Positions 55,901 through 64,000 of a DNA stretch of 64,000 nucleotides are shown here, piece after piece. Numbering within the stretch: position 1 is the stretch's first letter; the number at the start of each line of letters is the position of its first letter. The DNA is from Candidatus Peribacteraceae bacterium (GTDB taxonomy: Bacteria; Patescibacteriota; Gracilibacteria; Peribacterales; Peribacteraceae). The notes beneath the pieces were generated by a model. The model was not told the DNA's origin. It ran no database searches and worked only from the letters and a program-made list of their open reading frames with translations. Both the position numbers and the translations under genes were made by a program. The stretch lies in NCBI GenBank assembly GCA_028703835.1, contig JAQVMB010000004.1:1-64000 (forward strand), in the 5' to 3' direction.

Positions 55901-57281
55901 GCGCGGGCACCCACGCCGTCTCCGCGTTCGCCTGCAGCATGTCTTCCTTGATCTTCTCCACCGACACGAACCAGGACGACGTGGCGTAGTTGAGCAGCGG
56001 CGCATCGCAGCGCCAGCAGTGGGGATAGGAGTGCTTGTACGTTTCTTTTACGAAGAGCGATCCGTGCTTCTCCAGCCATTCCGTGACCTTCCGGTCTGTC
56101 TTCATCGGATCATTCTTCGGCTTCACTTCCTCTCCCGCGAAGTCAGTGACGTCTTTCGTGAATTCCCCGGTCATCGTCACGTGTTGCAGGACGGGAACGC
56201 CCTCGCGCTTGCCGGCGTTGAAGTCGTCCTCGCCGAAGCCGGGGGCGACGTGCACCACGCCCGTCCCTTCTTCCGTCGCGACGAAATCCGCCGCGATGAT
56301 GCGGAACGCCTTCTCCTTATATTTGTCCGCGAAGTAGGGGAATAGCGGCCGGTAGCGTTTGCCGACCAGTTCTTTTCCGGCCAATTCTTTCTCCACGACG
56401 TGCTCCCTCTTTCCGAAGACTTTCTCCACCAGGGCGGATGCCACGATGTATGAAGCCCCTTCGCTCTTCACCCGTGCATAACGGATGTCCGGACCGACGG
56501 CGAGGAGCAGGTTCCCCGGCAGCGTCCACGGCGTCGTCGTCCAAGCGAGCACGTACGTCTTCCCTTCGTTGGCTTCTTTGGATTCCTCGGCTTCTTTGGT
56601 TTCCTCCAATTCAAACTTCACCGTGACTGACAAATCCGTGATGTCCTTGTATCCCTGCGTCACTTCGAAGTTGGAAAGCGGGGTCACGCAGCGGGGACAG
56701 ATGTGCATGGGCTTGTGTCCTTCATAGATCAATCCCTTCTCGTGGAGCTGCTTGAATACCCACCAGATGCTCTCCATATAATCGGGATCCATCGTGCGGT
56801 AGTCCCAGTCCATATCCACCCACCGGCCCATTCGCTCCACGGCTGTGCGCCATTCCTTCGTGTAGCGCTGCACCGCCGCGCGGCACAGGCCGTTGAACGT
56901 GGCCACGCCCATCTCCTCGATCTCGCGCTTCGATCCGATGTTGTGCTCCTTCTCGATCTCGTACTCCACGGGCAGGCCGTGGCAATCCCAGCCGAAGCGG
57001 CGCTGGACGCGCTTGCCCCGCATCGTCTGGTAACGGGGGATCACGTCCTTGATGGTGCCGGCGAGCAGGTGCCCGTAGTGGGGGAGGCCCGTCGCGAAGG
57101 GCGGCCCGTCGTAGAAACCGAAGGATTCCTCGGCGGCTTCCGCGTGCATGTCCAGCGGGTCCGAATCCGGCTTGGTGCGGTTCTGGATGCTGCGCTTGAA
57201 CAGGTCCTCCTCTTTCCAATATTGGAGAATGCCGCGTTCAAGATCGGGAAACGATTGCTTGGGATCGACGGGGTCGAACAT
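52914..57281 (-). CDS. ileS: Isoleucyl-tRNA synthetase with two inserted histidine-phosphatase (PGM-like) domains
   Basis: PHYGHLLAGTIKD (HIGH), KKMSKRLKNYPEP (KMSKS), DVLDCWFESGAMPYAQ; internal TVLRHGESEGN and TLARHGETDWN phosphatase motifs. ATG at 57281. Confidence 0.95.
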   Translation of the reverse strand: MFDPVDPKQSFPDLERGILQYWKEEDLFKRSIQNRTKPDSDPLDMHAEAAEESFGFYDGPPFATGLPHYGHLLAGTIKDVIPRYQTMRGKRVQRRFGWDCHGLPVEYEIEKEHNIGSKREIEEMGVATFNGLCRAAVQRYTKEWRTAVERMGRWVDMDWDYRTMDPDYMESIWWVFKQLHEKGLIYEGHKPMHICPRCVTPLSNFEVTQGYKDITDLSVTVKFELEETKEAEESKEANEGKTYVLAWTTTPWTLPGNLLLAVGPDIRYARVKSEGASYIVASALVEKVFGKREHVVEKELAGKELVGKRYRPLFPYFADKYKEKAFRIIAADFVATEEGTGVVHVAPGFGEDDFNAGKREGVPVLQHVTMTGEFTKDVTDFAGEEVKPKNDPMKTDRKVTEWLEKHGSLFVKETYKHSYPHCWRCDAPLLNYATSSWFVSVEKIKEDMLQANAETAWVPAHLRDGRFGKWLEGARDWAISRNRYWGTPLPIWKCEETGQIEVLGSREDLFRKCPDRFTRVTVLRHGESEGNLLPVYQGVTPGTDLTARGKKQAKRAGAFLQEQDVAMIYASPLARTEQTAKASAKATRAPLAIDERLREVNFGDYEGKHIDFSNLSFVKARRLHKFENNKVESIYHFPGMETWNDVAARTDAFLKDILPRHRGQHIVVVTHADPLLAIKHFFTKEDPNKLTHQPYPTYADPVTFYWDHQTNNAMDLHKETVDGLTWNAIADDGAVQVTLARHGETDWNRDGKLQGGGVDNPLNETGRKQASALAASLHKGSFDAIISSDLSRAVETAEILSEKLGIPVAGKWESLRERAVGDWEGKPRDEVRHSLGIPSSASLSFMHQDPPNGETFAAFLQRTEEAARRLRREFPGKRVLLVGHGGTICALRMMTERLPFEQASELSKNGGTFEITLRPAFTRIPDVLDCWFESGAMPYAQSHYPFEMEFTEKKRKNLPPGFPADFIAEGLDQTRGWFYTLTVLSSALFKRPAFLNCVVNGIVLAEDGKKMSKRLKNYPEPLAVTEKHGADALRFALMSSPAVRGEDLRFSEKTVEEALRNVLLPLWNTYAFFVTYANAVHWEPSPTRAHSPHPLDRWIRAETQDLANRMTEQLEAYDLSATCAELHDTVDALTNWYVRLSRRRFAGKGGIHDATEGAGTEQDRNDALSTLYDVLLTVSQLLAPFCPFITETVYRNLVAEEHGSVHLTDWPATRELTKAEETLLRKTRLLRAIVSLGLKVRAERKIKTRQPLAKAIVAVPAALKVESLSAEEIRLLQEELNVKEVEMVDDPGALADSIAQVDARKVGPRLGARVQELIAAGKRGEFTVAPDGTVLILDERLAADEATVVYRGKEGRDVAADKGIVVSLDTAVSPELELEGCGRDLIRAIQKERKDAGLSVADRIKLAIEGADDVLQVCGAQIEKETNAVLEKQAGGEPRQAELNGRPVTFRFEKL

Positions 57282-57385
57282 GACAAGAAGTGTACAGAAC
57301 GCCGCAGGTGACTTCCACCGCGAAGAGAAGCCGCGAAAACGGAGGAAGACATTGACAAAAATACTCAATAGAGGAAAATACTCAG

Positions 57386-57676
57386 GTGAAAAGAGTCAAT
57401 GCCCATGCTGGCTTTCAAGACGCGTCCTTGGGAGCGCCGGATTCGGCGGCCGTAACGCACGAAGAACATGTTGAAGCGGTGTTTCAGATCGTGCATCAGG
57501 AGTTGCGTGACTTGGGATTCAGGGATGCGACAAAACTGGAACAGGAAGCAAGGGGGATCATGGTTGTCTTGCAGGGATTTGCGGGGAGGGGTATCCAGGA
57601 ATTGCGTCAAAGAGTGCGTGTTGCGGCATCCAAGCGCTTAACGACAGGCGGGATGCCGGCGGATATGGATTGGTGA
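57386..57676 (+). CDS. Hypothetical protein
   Basis: 96 aa; VTHEEHVEAVFQIVHQELRDLGFRDATKLEQEARGIMVVLQGF. Confidence 0.5.
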   Translation: MKRVNAHAGFQDASLGAPDSAAVTHEEHVEAVFQIVHQELRDLGFRDATKLEQEARGIMVVLQGFAGRGIQELRQRVRVAASKRLTTGGMPADMDW

Positions 57677-57737
57677 TCAAGCAAAGATAATCGTTGTGTG
57701 ATACCCGTTCAGGCAAGATCTGGTATCCTTCCTTGCC

Positions 57738-59669
57738 ATGGAGCATCTTGCGCCCACTCTCTTGGCTTCCCTGTCCTATCTGCCCGCGGCGGAGCGGAAG
57801 GAGGTGGAGCGGGCGGTGATGATGGCGCGGCAGTGGCATGAAGGGCAGGTGCGGGAATCGGGAGAGCCGTACGCGATACATCCCCTCTCCGTCGCACTCA
57901 CGCTGTCGCAGTTGGAAGCGGGAGGAAGCACGCTCGTCGCCGCACTCCTTCACGACGTGATAGAGGACGGGCGGGTGGACGACGGCACGATCCGGCGGGA
58001 ATTCGGGGATGAGGTGGCGCGTCTCGTGGACGGGATGACCAAGCTGGCCAAGCTGCAGTACGAGGGCGATCCCTCCCTCCGCCAGGTTCAATCGCTGCGG
58101 AAAATGATGCTGACGGCGAGCGAGGACATGCGTGTCATCGTCATAAAGCTTGCCGATCGTCTCCACAACGTCCAGACGCTCTCGTCCCTTCGGAAAGACA
58201 AGCAGCAGCGCATCGCGCGGGAGACGCTGGACATCTACGTGCCCTTCGCTCGCATTGTGGGATTGTGGGACGTGAAGCGGGAGCTCGAAGAAATTTGCTT
58301 CTCTTTGGCCTATCCCGAAGAAAGCAGCACTTGGCATGAGGCGATCGTCCAAGCGCGCGCGAAGCTGCAGCCCGAGCGGGAACGTTTCGTGCGGGACCTG
58401 AATGCCCTCACGCCGAAAAAAGTGCATCCGCGTCTCATCCTGATGACGGATTATGAAGTGTTCCAGCGCCTCTTCGGCGACCTCTCCCGCCTCGCGCAGA
58501 CCGACCAGCTGGATTCCGTGAGCGTCGTCGTCAACCGTCCCTCCTCCAAAGAAGATTGTTACCATGTGCTCGGCACGATCCACACGCATTACCCCGTCCA
58601 CGCCCTCACGTTCCGTGATTTCATCAACGCGCCTCAACCGAGCGGCTACCAGGCGCTCCATACCACCATTTTCCTCTCCCGGAACCAGGAAGTCCGCCTG
58701 CGCATCCAGACGGAGGACATGTTCGATTTCGCCACGCGCCGCAAGATTCCCGCGTGGATCGACCAGAAGCATTCCGACGTCTACGCGGCGCTTTCGTCCC
58801 TCAATAATTCGGGATTCGACCGCGACCGCTACATCACGGACCTGAAGGAGACGGTGCTGGACCGCATGAACGTCTTCACGACGGCGGGGGAGATCATCCG
58901 CCTCCCGCGCGGCGCGGCGGGCGTCGATTTCGCGTTCCTCGTGAATCCGGATTACCTCTTCTCGCTTGCAGGCGTGCGCGTGAACGGCGAGTTGCACGAG
59001 GCGACGTACGAGCTGCACGACGGCGACACGGCGGAGCTGGCGCTCCTCGACGAAGGCAAGACGGAGCGGCGGGTCATGTGGGTGGAGAAGGTGAAGTCCG
59101 CGGAGACGCGGGAATCGCTCCGGCAATCCCTGGGACAACGCCCCGCGGAAGACCGGCGCAACGAAGGGCGTTCCCTGCTCCAGTACGAGGTGCAGAAGTG
59201 GAAATTGCCTCTCTGGTGGCTGTTCCATTGGCACCCCACGCAGCAGCACATCGCATCTCTCGTGCAGGAAGGGAGTTTCGACGACGTGCTGGAGAAAATA
59301 GGGGGCGGCCAGCTCTCCCTCGCCACGGTGGTGGAGGCGTACAAGAGCACGCTGGACCGGTCGCCGTCACGGACGCAGTGGCTCCTCCAGAAACTCCGGC
59401 TCCTTCCGGAGTCGCGCGTGCTCAACAAGCAGGCTTCCGTCATCGACATCGACATCTACGCCGTCGACACGCCGGGCATGATCTACAGCATTTCCCGCTG
59501 CTTCGCCGAGCGGGGCATCAACATCTCGAAATTCTCCGTTTTCGCCCTCCCGCCCAAGGACGCGCTCTACCAAATCCGCCTCGAAGTGGAGACGTTCAAG
59601 CAGTTCAGCGACCTCTATGACGCGCTCTTGCAGGTGCCGAACGTGAAGACTATCCGCAGGAGGAAATAG
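57738..59669 (+). CDS. Rel/SpoT-family (p)ppGpp enzyme: HD, RelA_SpoT-like, TGS, ACT
   Basis: GEPYAIHPLSVA, LLHDVIEDG, ADRLHNVQTL hydrolase motifs; GYQALHT; PRGAAGVDFAFLVNPD TGS; C-terminal ACT. Confidence 0.88.
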   Translation: MEHLAPTLLASLSYLPAAERKEVERAVMMARQWHEGQVRESGEPYAIHPLSVALTLSQLEAGGSTLVAALLHDVIEDGRVDDGTIRREFGDEVARLVDGMTKLAKLQYEGDPSLRQVQSLRKMMLTASEDMRVIVIKLADRLHNVQTLSSLRKDKQQRIARETLDIYVPFARIVGLWDVKRELEEICFSLAYPEESSTWHEAIVQARAKLQPERERFVRDLNALTPKKVHPRLILMTDYEVFQRLFGDLSRLAQTDQLDSVSVVVNRPSSKEDCYHVLGTIHTHYPVHALTFRDFINAPQPSGYQALHTTIFLSRNQEVRLRIQTEDMFDFATRRKIPAWIDQKHSDVYAALSSLNNSGFDRDRYITDLKETVLDRMNVFTTAGEIIRLPRGAAGVDFAFLVNPDYLFSLAGVRVNGELHEATYELHDGDTAELALLDEGKTERRVMWVEKVKSAETRESLRQSLGQRPAEDRRNEGRSLLQYEVQKWKLPLWWLFHWHPTQQHIASLVQEGSFDDVLEKIGGGQLSLATVVEAYKSTLDRSPSRTQWLLQKLRLLPESRVLNKQASVIDIDIYAVDTPGMIYSISRCFAERGINISKFSVFALPPKDALYQIRLEVETFKQFSDLYDALLQVPNVKTIRRRK

Positions 59670-59720
59670 GACCAAGAAGGCCTTGCCAGAAGCACGAATT
59701 TCATTCAAAATATTCCACTC

Positions 59721-60923
59721 GTGCCCATGCAGGAGCCATATCTTCCCCATTCACCGGCGCTCGACCAGGCGCTTGACCCGTGGGAGCCGCTTTTCCGTGG
59801 GACGGCGATGGAGTATGAAGCATATCTGCGTGGGGAATACCAGGAGCACTACAGGGACCGCCGCCCGCAATGGGAATCGCATTACCGGCATATGCGGACG
59901 GCGATCGAAGGCGCCGTGCTCCGGCTGATGGAGCAGCAGGGAAAGAAGCGTGAGGACTTGAACGTGGCGTGCATCGGGCTCGGGTTGGATCCCGCCGAAC
60001 GCGACCTGGACCGGCGGTTGATCGAAAATTTTTTCGGGCATTTCGAGAGGGTCATTGTCATCGATTTCTCGCGTTTCGCCATCAAGTCGGCCGTCCATTC
60101 GCTCATGCGGAGTGAGAGCCGGGATCGTGCCGGCATCGAGCCCGACAAGGTGCTGCAAATGCAGTACGACATCACCTCCGGCCTGAGTACGTTGTACGAG
60201 CGGATCGTCCGCAGGGAGCTGGAGGGCGTCGATACCGAGGAGGCGTTCATCGCGATGGCCAAGAGAATGAAAAACTTGGACATCGAACAGGCGATGGACG
60301 CGGAGTTGACGTCGGCGGTGGTGGAGGCTCGTCAGAGGATGGATACGCTTACGGCGGCGGGGGAGCTGGAGATCAACGGCGGCGAGAACACGGCGGACCG
60401 TCCGCTCAGGCTCACGACGCGGGGACGGCAGGTTCGGCCGGATCTCGTCTTCATGCCGATGGTGGTTGCGGGCACGGGTGTGGGGGCGGAGGGTGAAATT
60501 TGGAGCAAATTTCGCGATGTCATGGCTTCGACGGAGATGTCGAGGGGAAACGAGCCGCTTCCCGACAGCATCATCGAAGGACGAAAAATAGCGCGTTTTT
60601 GCATCCATGCGTTGATCACGGCATACAACAATGTGATCATGACGCGCGCTCATCAGCAGATTTTTGCCGCGAATCCGGATGCGACGGTGCTGTCGGTCAC
60701 CGATTCCAACACGCGGTATTACAACCAGAGACAGGGGGCGGGGACATGGACGCGGCTGGATCTGGAGAGAGTGAAAGGGAACCTCTTGCGCAGCAGGGTC
60801 GAACTGACGGAGGCGGCGGAAACGGGACCGTGGACGTGGGCGGACGACCCCGAGCACGAGCACCAGGTGAAGGCGACCACTGCCCGGCTTCTGAGCAGGG
60901 CTAAGAGCAGTGGTGCCGCATAG
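59721..60923 (+). CDS. Conserved-looking hypothetical protein with possible Rossmann-type N-terminal region
   Basis: 400 aa; LNVACIGLGLDPAERDLDRRLIENFFGHFERVIVIDFSRFAIKSA. Confidence 0.6.
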   Translation: MPMQEPYLPHSPALDQALDPWEPLFRGTAMEYEAYLRGEYQEHYRDRRPQWESHYRHMRTAIEGAVLRLMEQQGKKREDLNVACIGLGLDPAERDLDRRLIENFFGHFERVIVIDFSRFAIKSAVHSLMRSESRDRAGIEPDKVLQMQYDITSGLSTLYERIVRRELEGVDTEEAFIAMAKRMKNLDIEQAMDAELTSAVVEARQRMDTLTAAGELEINGGENTADRPLRLTTRGRQVRPDLVFMPMVVAGTGVGAEGEIWSKFRDVMASTEMSRGNEPLPDSIIEGRKIARFCIHALITAYNNVIMTRAHQQIFAANPDATVLSVTDSNTRYYNQRQGAGTWTRLDLERVKGNLLRSRVELTEAAETGPWTWADDPEHEHQVKATTARLLSRAKSSGAA

Positions 60924-61401
60924 GGGGCAGGATCGCCAGCGCGTACGCCTGGACATTGGCGAAGATCTCCGTCCGCTCGTCCAGCGCTTCGATCTCCTCC
61001 CGCGTGAACCAGCGCAATGCCGTTCCCTCCTCTTCGGCGAGGGAGAGGACTTGGTCCTCGTCGAGAGGGCGGGCGAGATACACGAAGTCCATGTGCTGGT
61101 GGGCGGGCTCGTTTCGCTCCCGGCTTGCGGGAATGTTCTCCAGCAACAGCGCGATCGGTTTCTTGAGCATGCGCCCTTCGTCCGGATTCGCGGCGAACAT
61201 GTCGTCTTGCGCTTCGCCGGCGATTTCCACGTCCAGCCCCGTCTCCTCCTTGCACTCGCGCCGCGCCGCGTCCTCCGGCAGTTCGTTGCCGTCCACGTGG
61301 CCGCCCGGCGGCATCCAGCGGCCGAGCCGCTTGTGCCAAAGGAGGAGCGTACGCCCCTTGCTGTCGACGACGAAGGCGGAGGAGGTGAAGTGGCGGATCA
61401 T
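60901..61401 (-). CDS. Nudix hydrolase
   Basis: Nudix box GGHVDGNELPEDAARRECKEETGLDV. Confidence 0.92.
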   Translation of the reverse strand: MIRHFTSSAFVVDSKGRTLLLWHKRLGRWMPPGGHVDGNELPEDAARRECKEETGLDVEIAGEAQDDMFAANPDEGRMLKKPIALLLENIPASRERNEPAHQHMDFVYLARPLDEDQVLSLAEEEGTALRWFTREEIEALDERTEIFANVQAYALAILPPMRHHCS

Positions 61402-61420
61402 GGTTGGTGCGGATTATTCG

Positions 61421-61542
61421 GAGGGAATCCGAGGAATCCGAAGAGACCGAGGAGACCGAAGAATGAATAGAGCAGATCGGTGCAGGAGTATATCCTAAAC
61501 TCCTCGGTATCGTCGGCTTCGTCGGTCTCTTCGGATTCCTCC
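61421..61542. repeat. Inverted GGAATCCGAAGAGACCGAGGAGACCGAAGAA-type hairpin repeat in the divergent nudix/thioredoxin intergenic region
   Basis: Left arm gaggaatccgaagagaccgaggagaccgaagaa; right arm ctcggtatcgtcggcttcgtcggtctcttcggattcctcc. Confidence 0.7.
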
Positions 61543-61543
61543 C

Positions 61544-62131
61544 ATGGTCCTCGTCCACGACAATTCCCGCGTCCTGAGCATCGGCGACCCGCTGCCGCCC
61601 TTCGCGCTGCATGCGGCTGACGGCATGACGGTGGACACGCGGTTGATCAAGGATGCCGTCCTCGTCGTCATCTTCACATGCAACCACTGTCCCTACGCGA
61701 AGGCGTATGAGGACCGGCTCATCGCGCTGGCCGAGCGCTTCGACGAACAGGGGGTGCAGTTCGTCCTCATCAACAGCAACGACGCGGCGGGTTATCCGGA
61801 AGATTCATTCGAAGCGATGAAGGCGCGCGCGGCGGAGAAAGGTTTCCCCTTCCCCTACTGCGTCGACGAGTCGCAGGAGGTTGCGCTGGCGTTCGGCGCG
61901 CTCTGCACGCCGCATTGCTTCGTCTTCGACGAGGAGCGGCGCCTGCGGTACAAGGGGCAAGTGGACGACAACTGGAAGGAGCCGCAGGACGTGACGCGCC
62001 ACGCGCTGCGCGACGCCGTCGCGGCATTGCTCGCCGATGACGATCCCCCCGTCGCGGAGGCGAACACGATCGGATGCAGCATCAAATGGAAACCGGGGGA
62101 CGCGCCCGCCGCCGCCGTGCCCGGCACATGA
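61544..62131 (+). CDS. Thioredoxin-like / redoxin-family protein
   Basis: GDPLPPFALHAADG...VVIFTCNHCPYAKAYEDRLIAL...GALCTPHCFVFD. Confidence 0.88.
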   Translation: MVLVHDNSRVLSIGDPLPPFALHAADGMTVDTRLIKDAVLVVIFTCNHCPYAKAYEDRLIALAERFDEQGVQFVLINSNDAAGYPEDSFEAMKARAAEKGFPFPYCVDESQEVALAFGALCTPHCFVFDEERRLRYKGQVDDNWKEPQDVTRHALRDAVAALLADDDPPVAEANTIGCSIKWKPGDAPAAAVPGT

Positions 62132-62238
62132 TTGGGCATCGTAGAGACGCGACATGTCGCGTCTCTACGAACACGGGTCATGTATTCACGTTGCCATAAT
62201 GTCCGTTCGGGGAACGGCGGGCGCGGATCGATCGGAAA

Positions 62239-63195
62239 TCAACGTGCATGCGTTTTCAACACCATCACCTCCGGCCACGCGAACAGGCGGGCGCGGGCGG
62301 TGGTTTCCCCGGCGCCGCGGGTGACGGCCAGCGTCGTATCGTCGTCGACGGAAAACAATCCCTGGTCATATTTCCTGCCGAGGTGCGTCGGGAGCGGAGG
62401 CACGGGACCGAGGAAGGGGAGGCGGATCTGGCCGCCGTGCGTATGGCCCGACACGATCAGGTTGGCGCGCTTGCTGAGCGGGTCCAGTATGACGTCGGGA
62501 TTGTGCGAGAGGAGGAGGAGCGGCGTGTCGTCCGGTATCCCGCGCAATGCTTGTTCCACGTCGGCCCGTTCCGTCTGCAGGTCCCCGATGCCCGCGACGG
62601 CGACGGGGCCGGAGGACGTCCGCACAATGGTTGAGGCATCCCGCAGGACCGTGATGCCGAGCGCGCGCAGGTCGTCCGCCACCGTTCGGGCGGAGAGGAC
62701 GCCGTCGGGGACTTGGCCCGTGTCGTAATTCCCGAGCACGGCGAAGGTGCCCAGAGACGGGCGGAGGCCGGCGAGCGGACGCAGGGCGGCGGTGGTCGTC
62801 GCGTTCCTGTACAGGTAATCGCCGACGAGGAGCACCAGGTCCGGGCGCACGTCGTTGACGCGGCGGACGATGCGTTCCACGAAGGCGGCCGATTTGTACG
62901 GTCCGGTGTGGATGTCCGACACCACGGCGACGGTGAGCGGCGCGCGGGCGGGGAAAGACACGGCATGTTCGGTCGTCACGAGCAGTTGCGGCTCCACGAA
63001 GGAGCCGTACGCCACGGTCGCGAAAGCGAGGACAGACAGGAAGCCCGTGAGGCGGAGGAAGACGCGCGCGGGGCGCCGGAGGCCCGTGGCGCGGCGGAGG
63101 CGGACGATCGAGGCGAGGAGCGTGCAGGAAGAGACCGTGAGGAGCAGGGAGATCGCGAGGTCCCAAGGGAAGATGCGGGCGTCGAGGAGAAACAT
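62239..63195 (-). CDS. Membrane-anchored metallophosphoesterase
   Basis: VAVVSDIHTG, LVGDYLYRN, VLGNYD, LLSHNPDV, SGHTHGGQIRLP motifs. Confidence 0.92.
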   Translation of the reverse strand: MFLLDARIFPWDLAISLLLTVSSCTLLASIVRLRRATGLRRPARVFLRLTGFLSVLAFATVAYGSFVEPQLLVTTEHAVSFPARAPLTVAVVSDIHTGPYKSAAFVERIVRRVNDVRPDLVLLVGDYLYRNATTTAALRPLAGLRPSLGTFAVLGNYDTGQVPDGVLSARTVADDLRALGITVLRDASTIVRTSSGPVAVAGIGDLQTERADVEQALRGIPDDTPLLLLSHNPDVILDPLSKRANLIVSGHTHGGQIRLPFLGPVPPLPTHLGRKYDQGLFSVDDDTTLAVTRGAGETTARARLFAWPEVMVLKTHAR

Positions 63196-63267
63196 GGAAC
63201 CGGATTATGAGGGTGATAGGCGGGTGGAAGCAACTTGCAGCATCGAAGCCGGTGGTAACAGAGGAAA

Positions 63268-63360
63268 ATCGGAGGAATCCAACGCATCCGAAGAAACCGA
63301 GGAAACCGAGGAGTTGTTCGAATCATTCCTCGGATTCGTCGGTTTCTTCGGTTTCCTTCT
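63268..63360. repeat. Inverted hairpin repeat of the same CCGAAGAAACCGAGGAAACCGA family
   Basis: Left arm ...catccgaagaaaccgaggaaaccgagg; right arm cctcggattcgtcggtttcttcggtttcc. Confidence 0.7.
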
Positions 63361-64000
63361 TCATGCTTTCTTACTTTCGCCTTTCTTCTTCACGTCCAGG
63401 ATCTTCGCAAGATACTGCCCCGTGTAACTTTCTTTGACCTTGGCGACGTCCTCAGGCGTTCCCTTCGCGACGACGAGGCCGCCGCCGGAGCCGCCGTCCG
63501 GTCCCAAGTCCACGATGTGGTCGACGCTCTTCAGGACGTCCAGGTTGTGCTCGATGACGAGGACGGTGTTGCCCTTTTCGACGAGGCGTTCGAGCACTTC
63601 CAGCAGGCGCTGGATGTCTTCGAAGTGGAGGCCCGTGGTGGGTTCGTCGAGGATGTAGAACGTCTTGCCCGTGGCGCGCTTCGTGAGCTCGGTCGCCAAC
63701 TTCACGCGCTGTGCTTCGCCGCCGGAGAGCGTGGTGGCGCTCTGTCCCAAGTGGATGTAGCCGAGGCCGACGTCCTCCAGCGTCTGCAGCTTGTTCTTGA
63801 TGGCCGGGATGGCGGTGAAGAACTGGAGCGACTCGGAGATGGTCATGTCCAGCACCTCCGCGACGGTCTTGCCTTTGTAGGTGATTTCCAATGTCTCGCG
63901 GTTGTACCGTTGCCCGTGGCACTGTTCGCACGTGACGAACACGTCCGGGAGGAAGTGCATCTCGATGCGTTTGAGGCCGTCGCCTTCGCACTCCTCGCAG
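63361..64000 (-). CDS. uvrA: UvrA excinuclease ABC subunit A, C-terminal part (5' end beyond window)
   Basis: [72 protein letters not shown]. Confidence 0.95.
   Translation of the reverse strand, partial: CEECEGDGLKRIEMHFLPDVFVTCEQCHGQRYNRETLEITYKGKTVAEVLDMTISESLQFFTAIPAIKNKLQTLEDVGLGYIHLGQSATTLSGGEAQRVKLATELTKRATGKTFYILDEPTTGLHFEDIQRLLEVLERLVEKGNTVLVIEHNLDVLKSVDHIVDLGPDGGSGGGLVVAKGTPEDVAKVKESYTGQYLAKILDVKKKGESKKA

Noticed and set aside
57558-59249. Minus-strand 563 aa ORF opposite the rel/spoT homologue
   Set aside because: Shadow ORF; the plus strand encodes clear HD/TGS/ACT motifs.

Overview
64 kb of a GC-rich bacterial genome using the standard genetic code. The Ser-rich linkers in surface proteins and the short AlaRS suggest Candidate Phyla Radiation / Peregrinibacteria-like, but this is inference and was not tested. 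Left ~16 kb is an accessory island: IS1595/ISXO2-type transposase tail, decayed serine recombinase, DUF4145 and DUF5655-like proteins, a type I R-M operon with a coupled fourth gene, an orphan RarA C-terminal-like protein coupled to a tyrosine recombinase, XRE-ImmA plus a small membrane protein, and a large serine recombinase that reads into a tRNA-Asn gene. The remainder is mostly chromosomal: THUMP-type methyltransferase, membrane proteins, alaS, two tandem sigma-70 genes (one apparently frameshifted, one with a long winged-helix-like C-terminal extension), histidine kinase, zur-znuACB, tmRNA, chbG, MFS, padR-pspC, an interrupted yjbQ, four Cys-rich surface proteins, ileS, a Rel/SpoT homologue, Nudix, thioredoxin-like, metallophosphoesterase and uvrA (partial). 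Strongest leads: (1) IleRS with two complete histidine-phosphatase domains inserted in its catalytic region; (2) a sigma-70 factor with a ~390 aa C-terminal extension holding duplicated winged-helix-like units; (3) an 8-cysteine module shared by four neighbouring surface proteins; (4) a -1 frameshift at a G6 tract in the other sigma factor; (5) an orphan RarA C-terminal-like protein beside a recombinase; (6) dispersed hairpin repeats, one related sequence lying in frame inside ileS. All family calls were made by eye from motifs; no database search was run.
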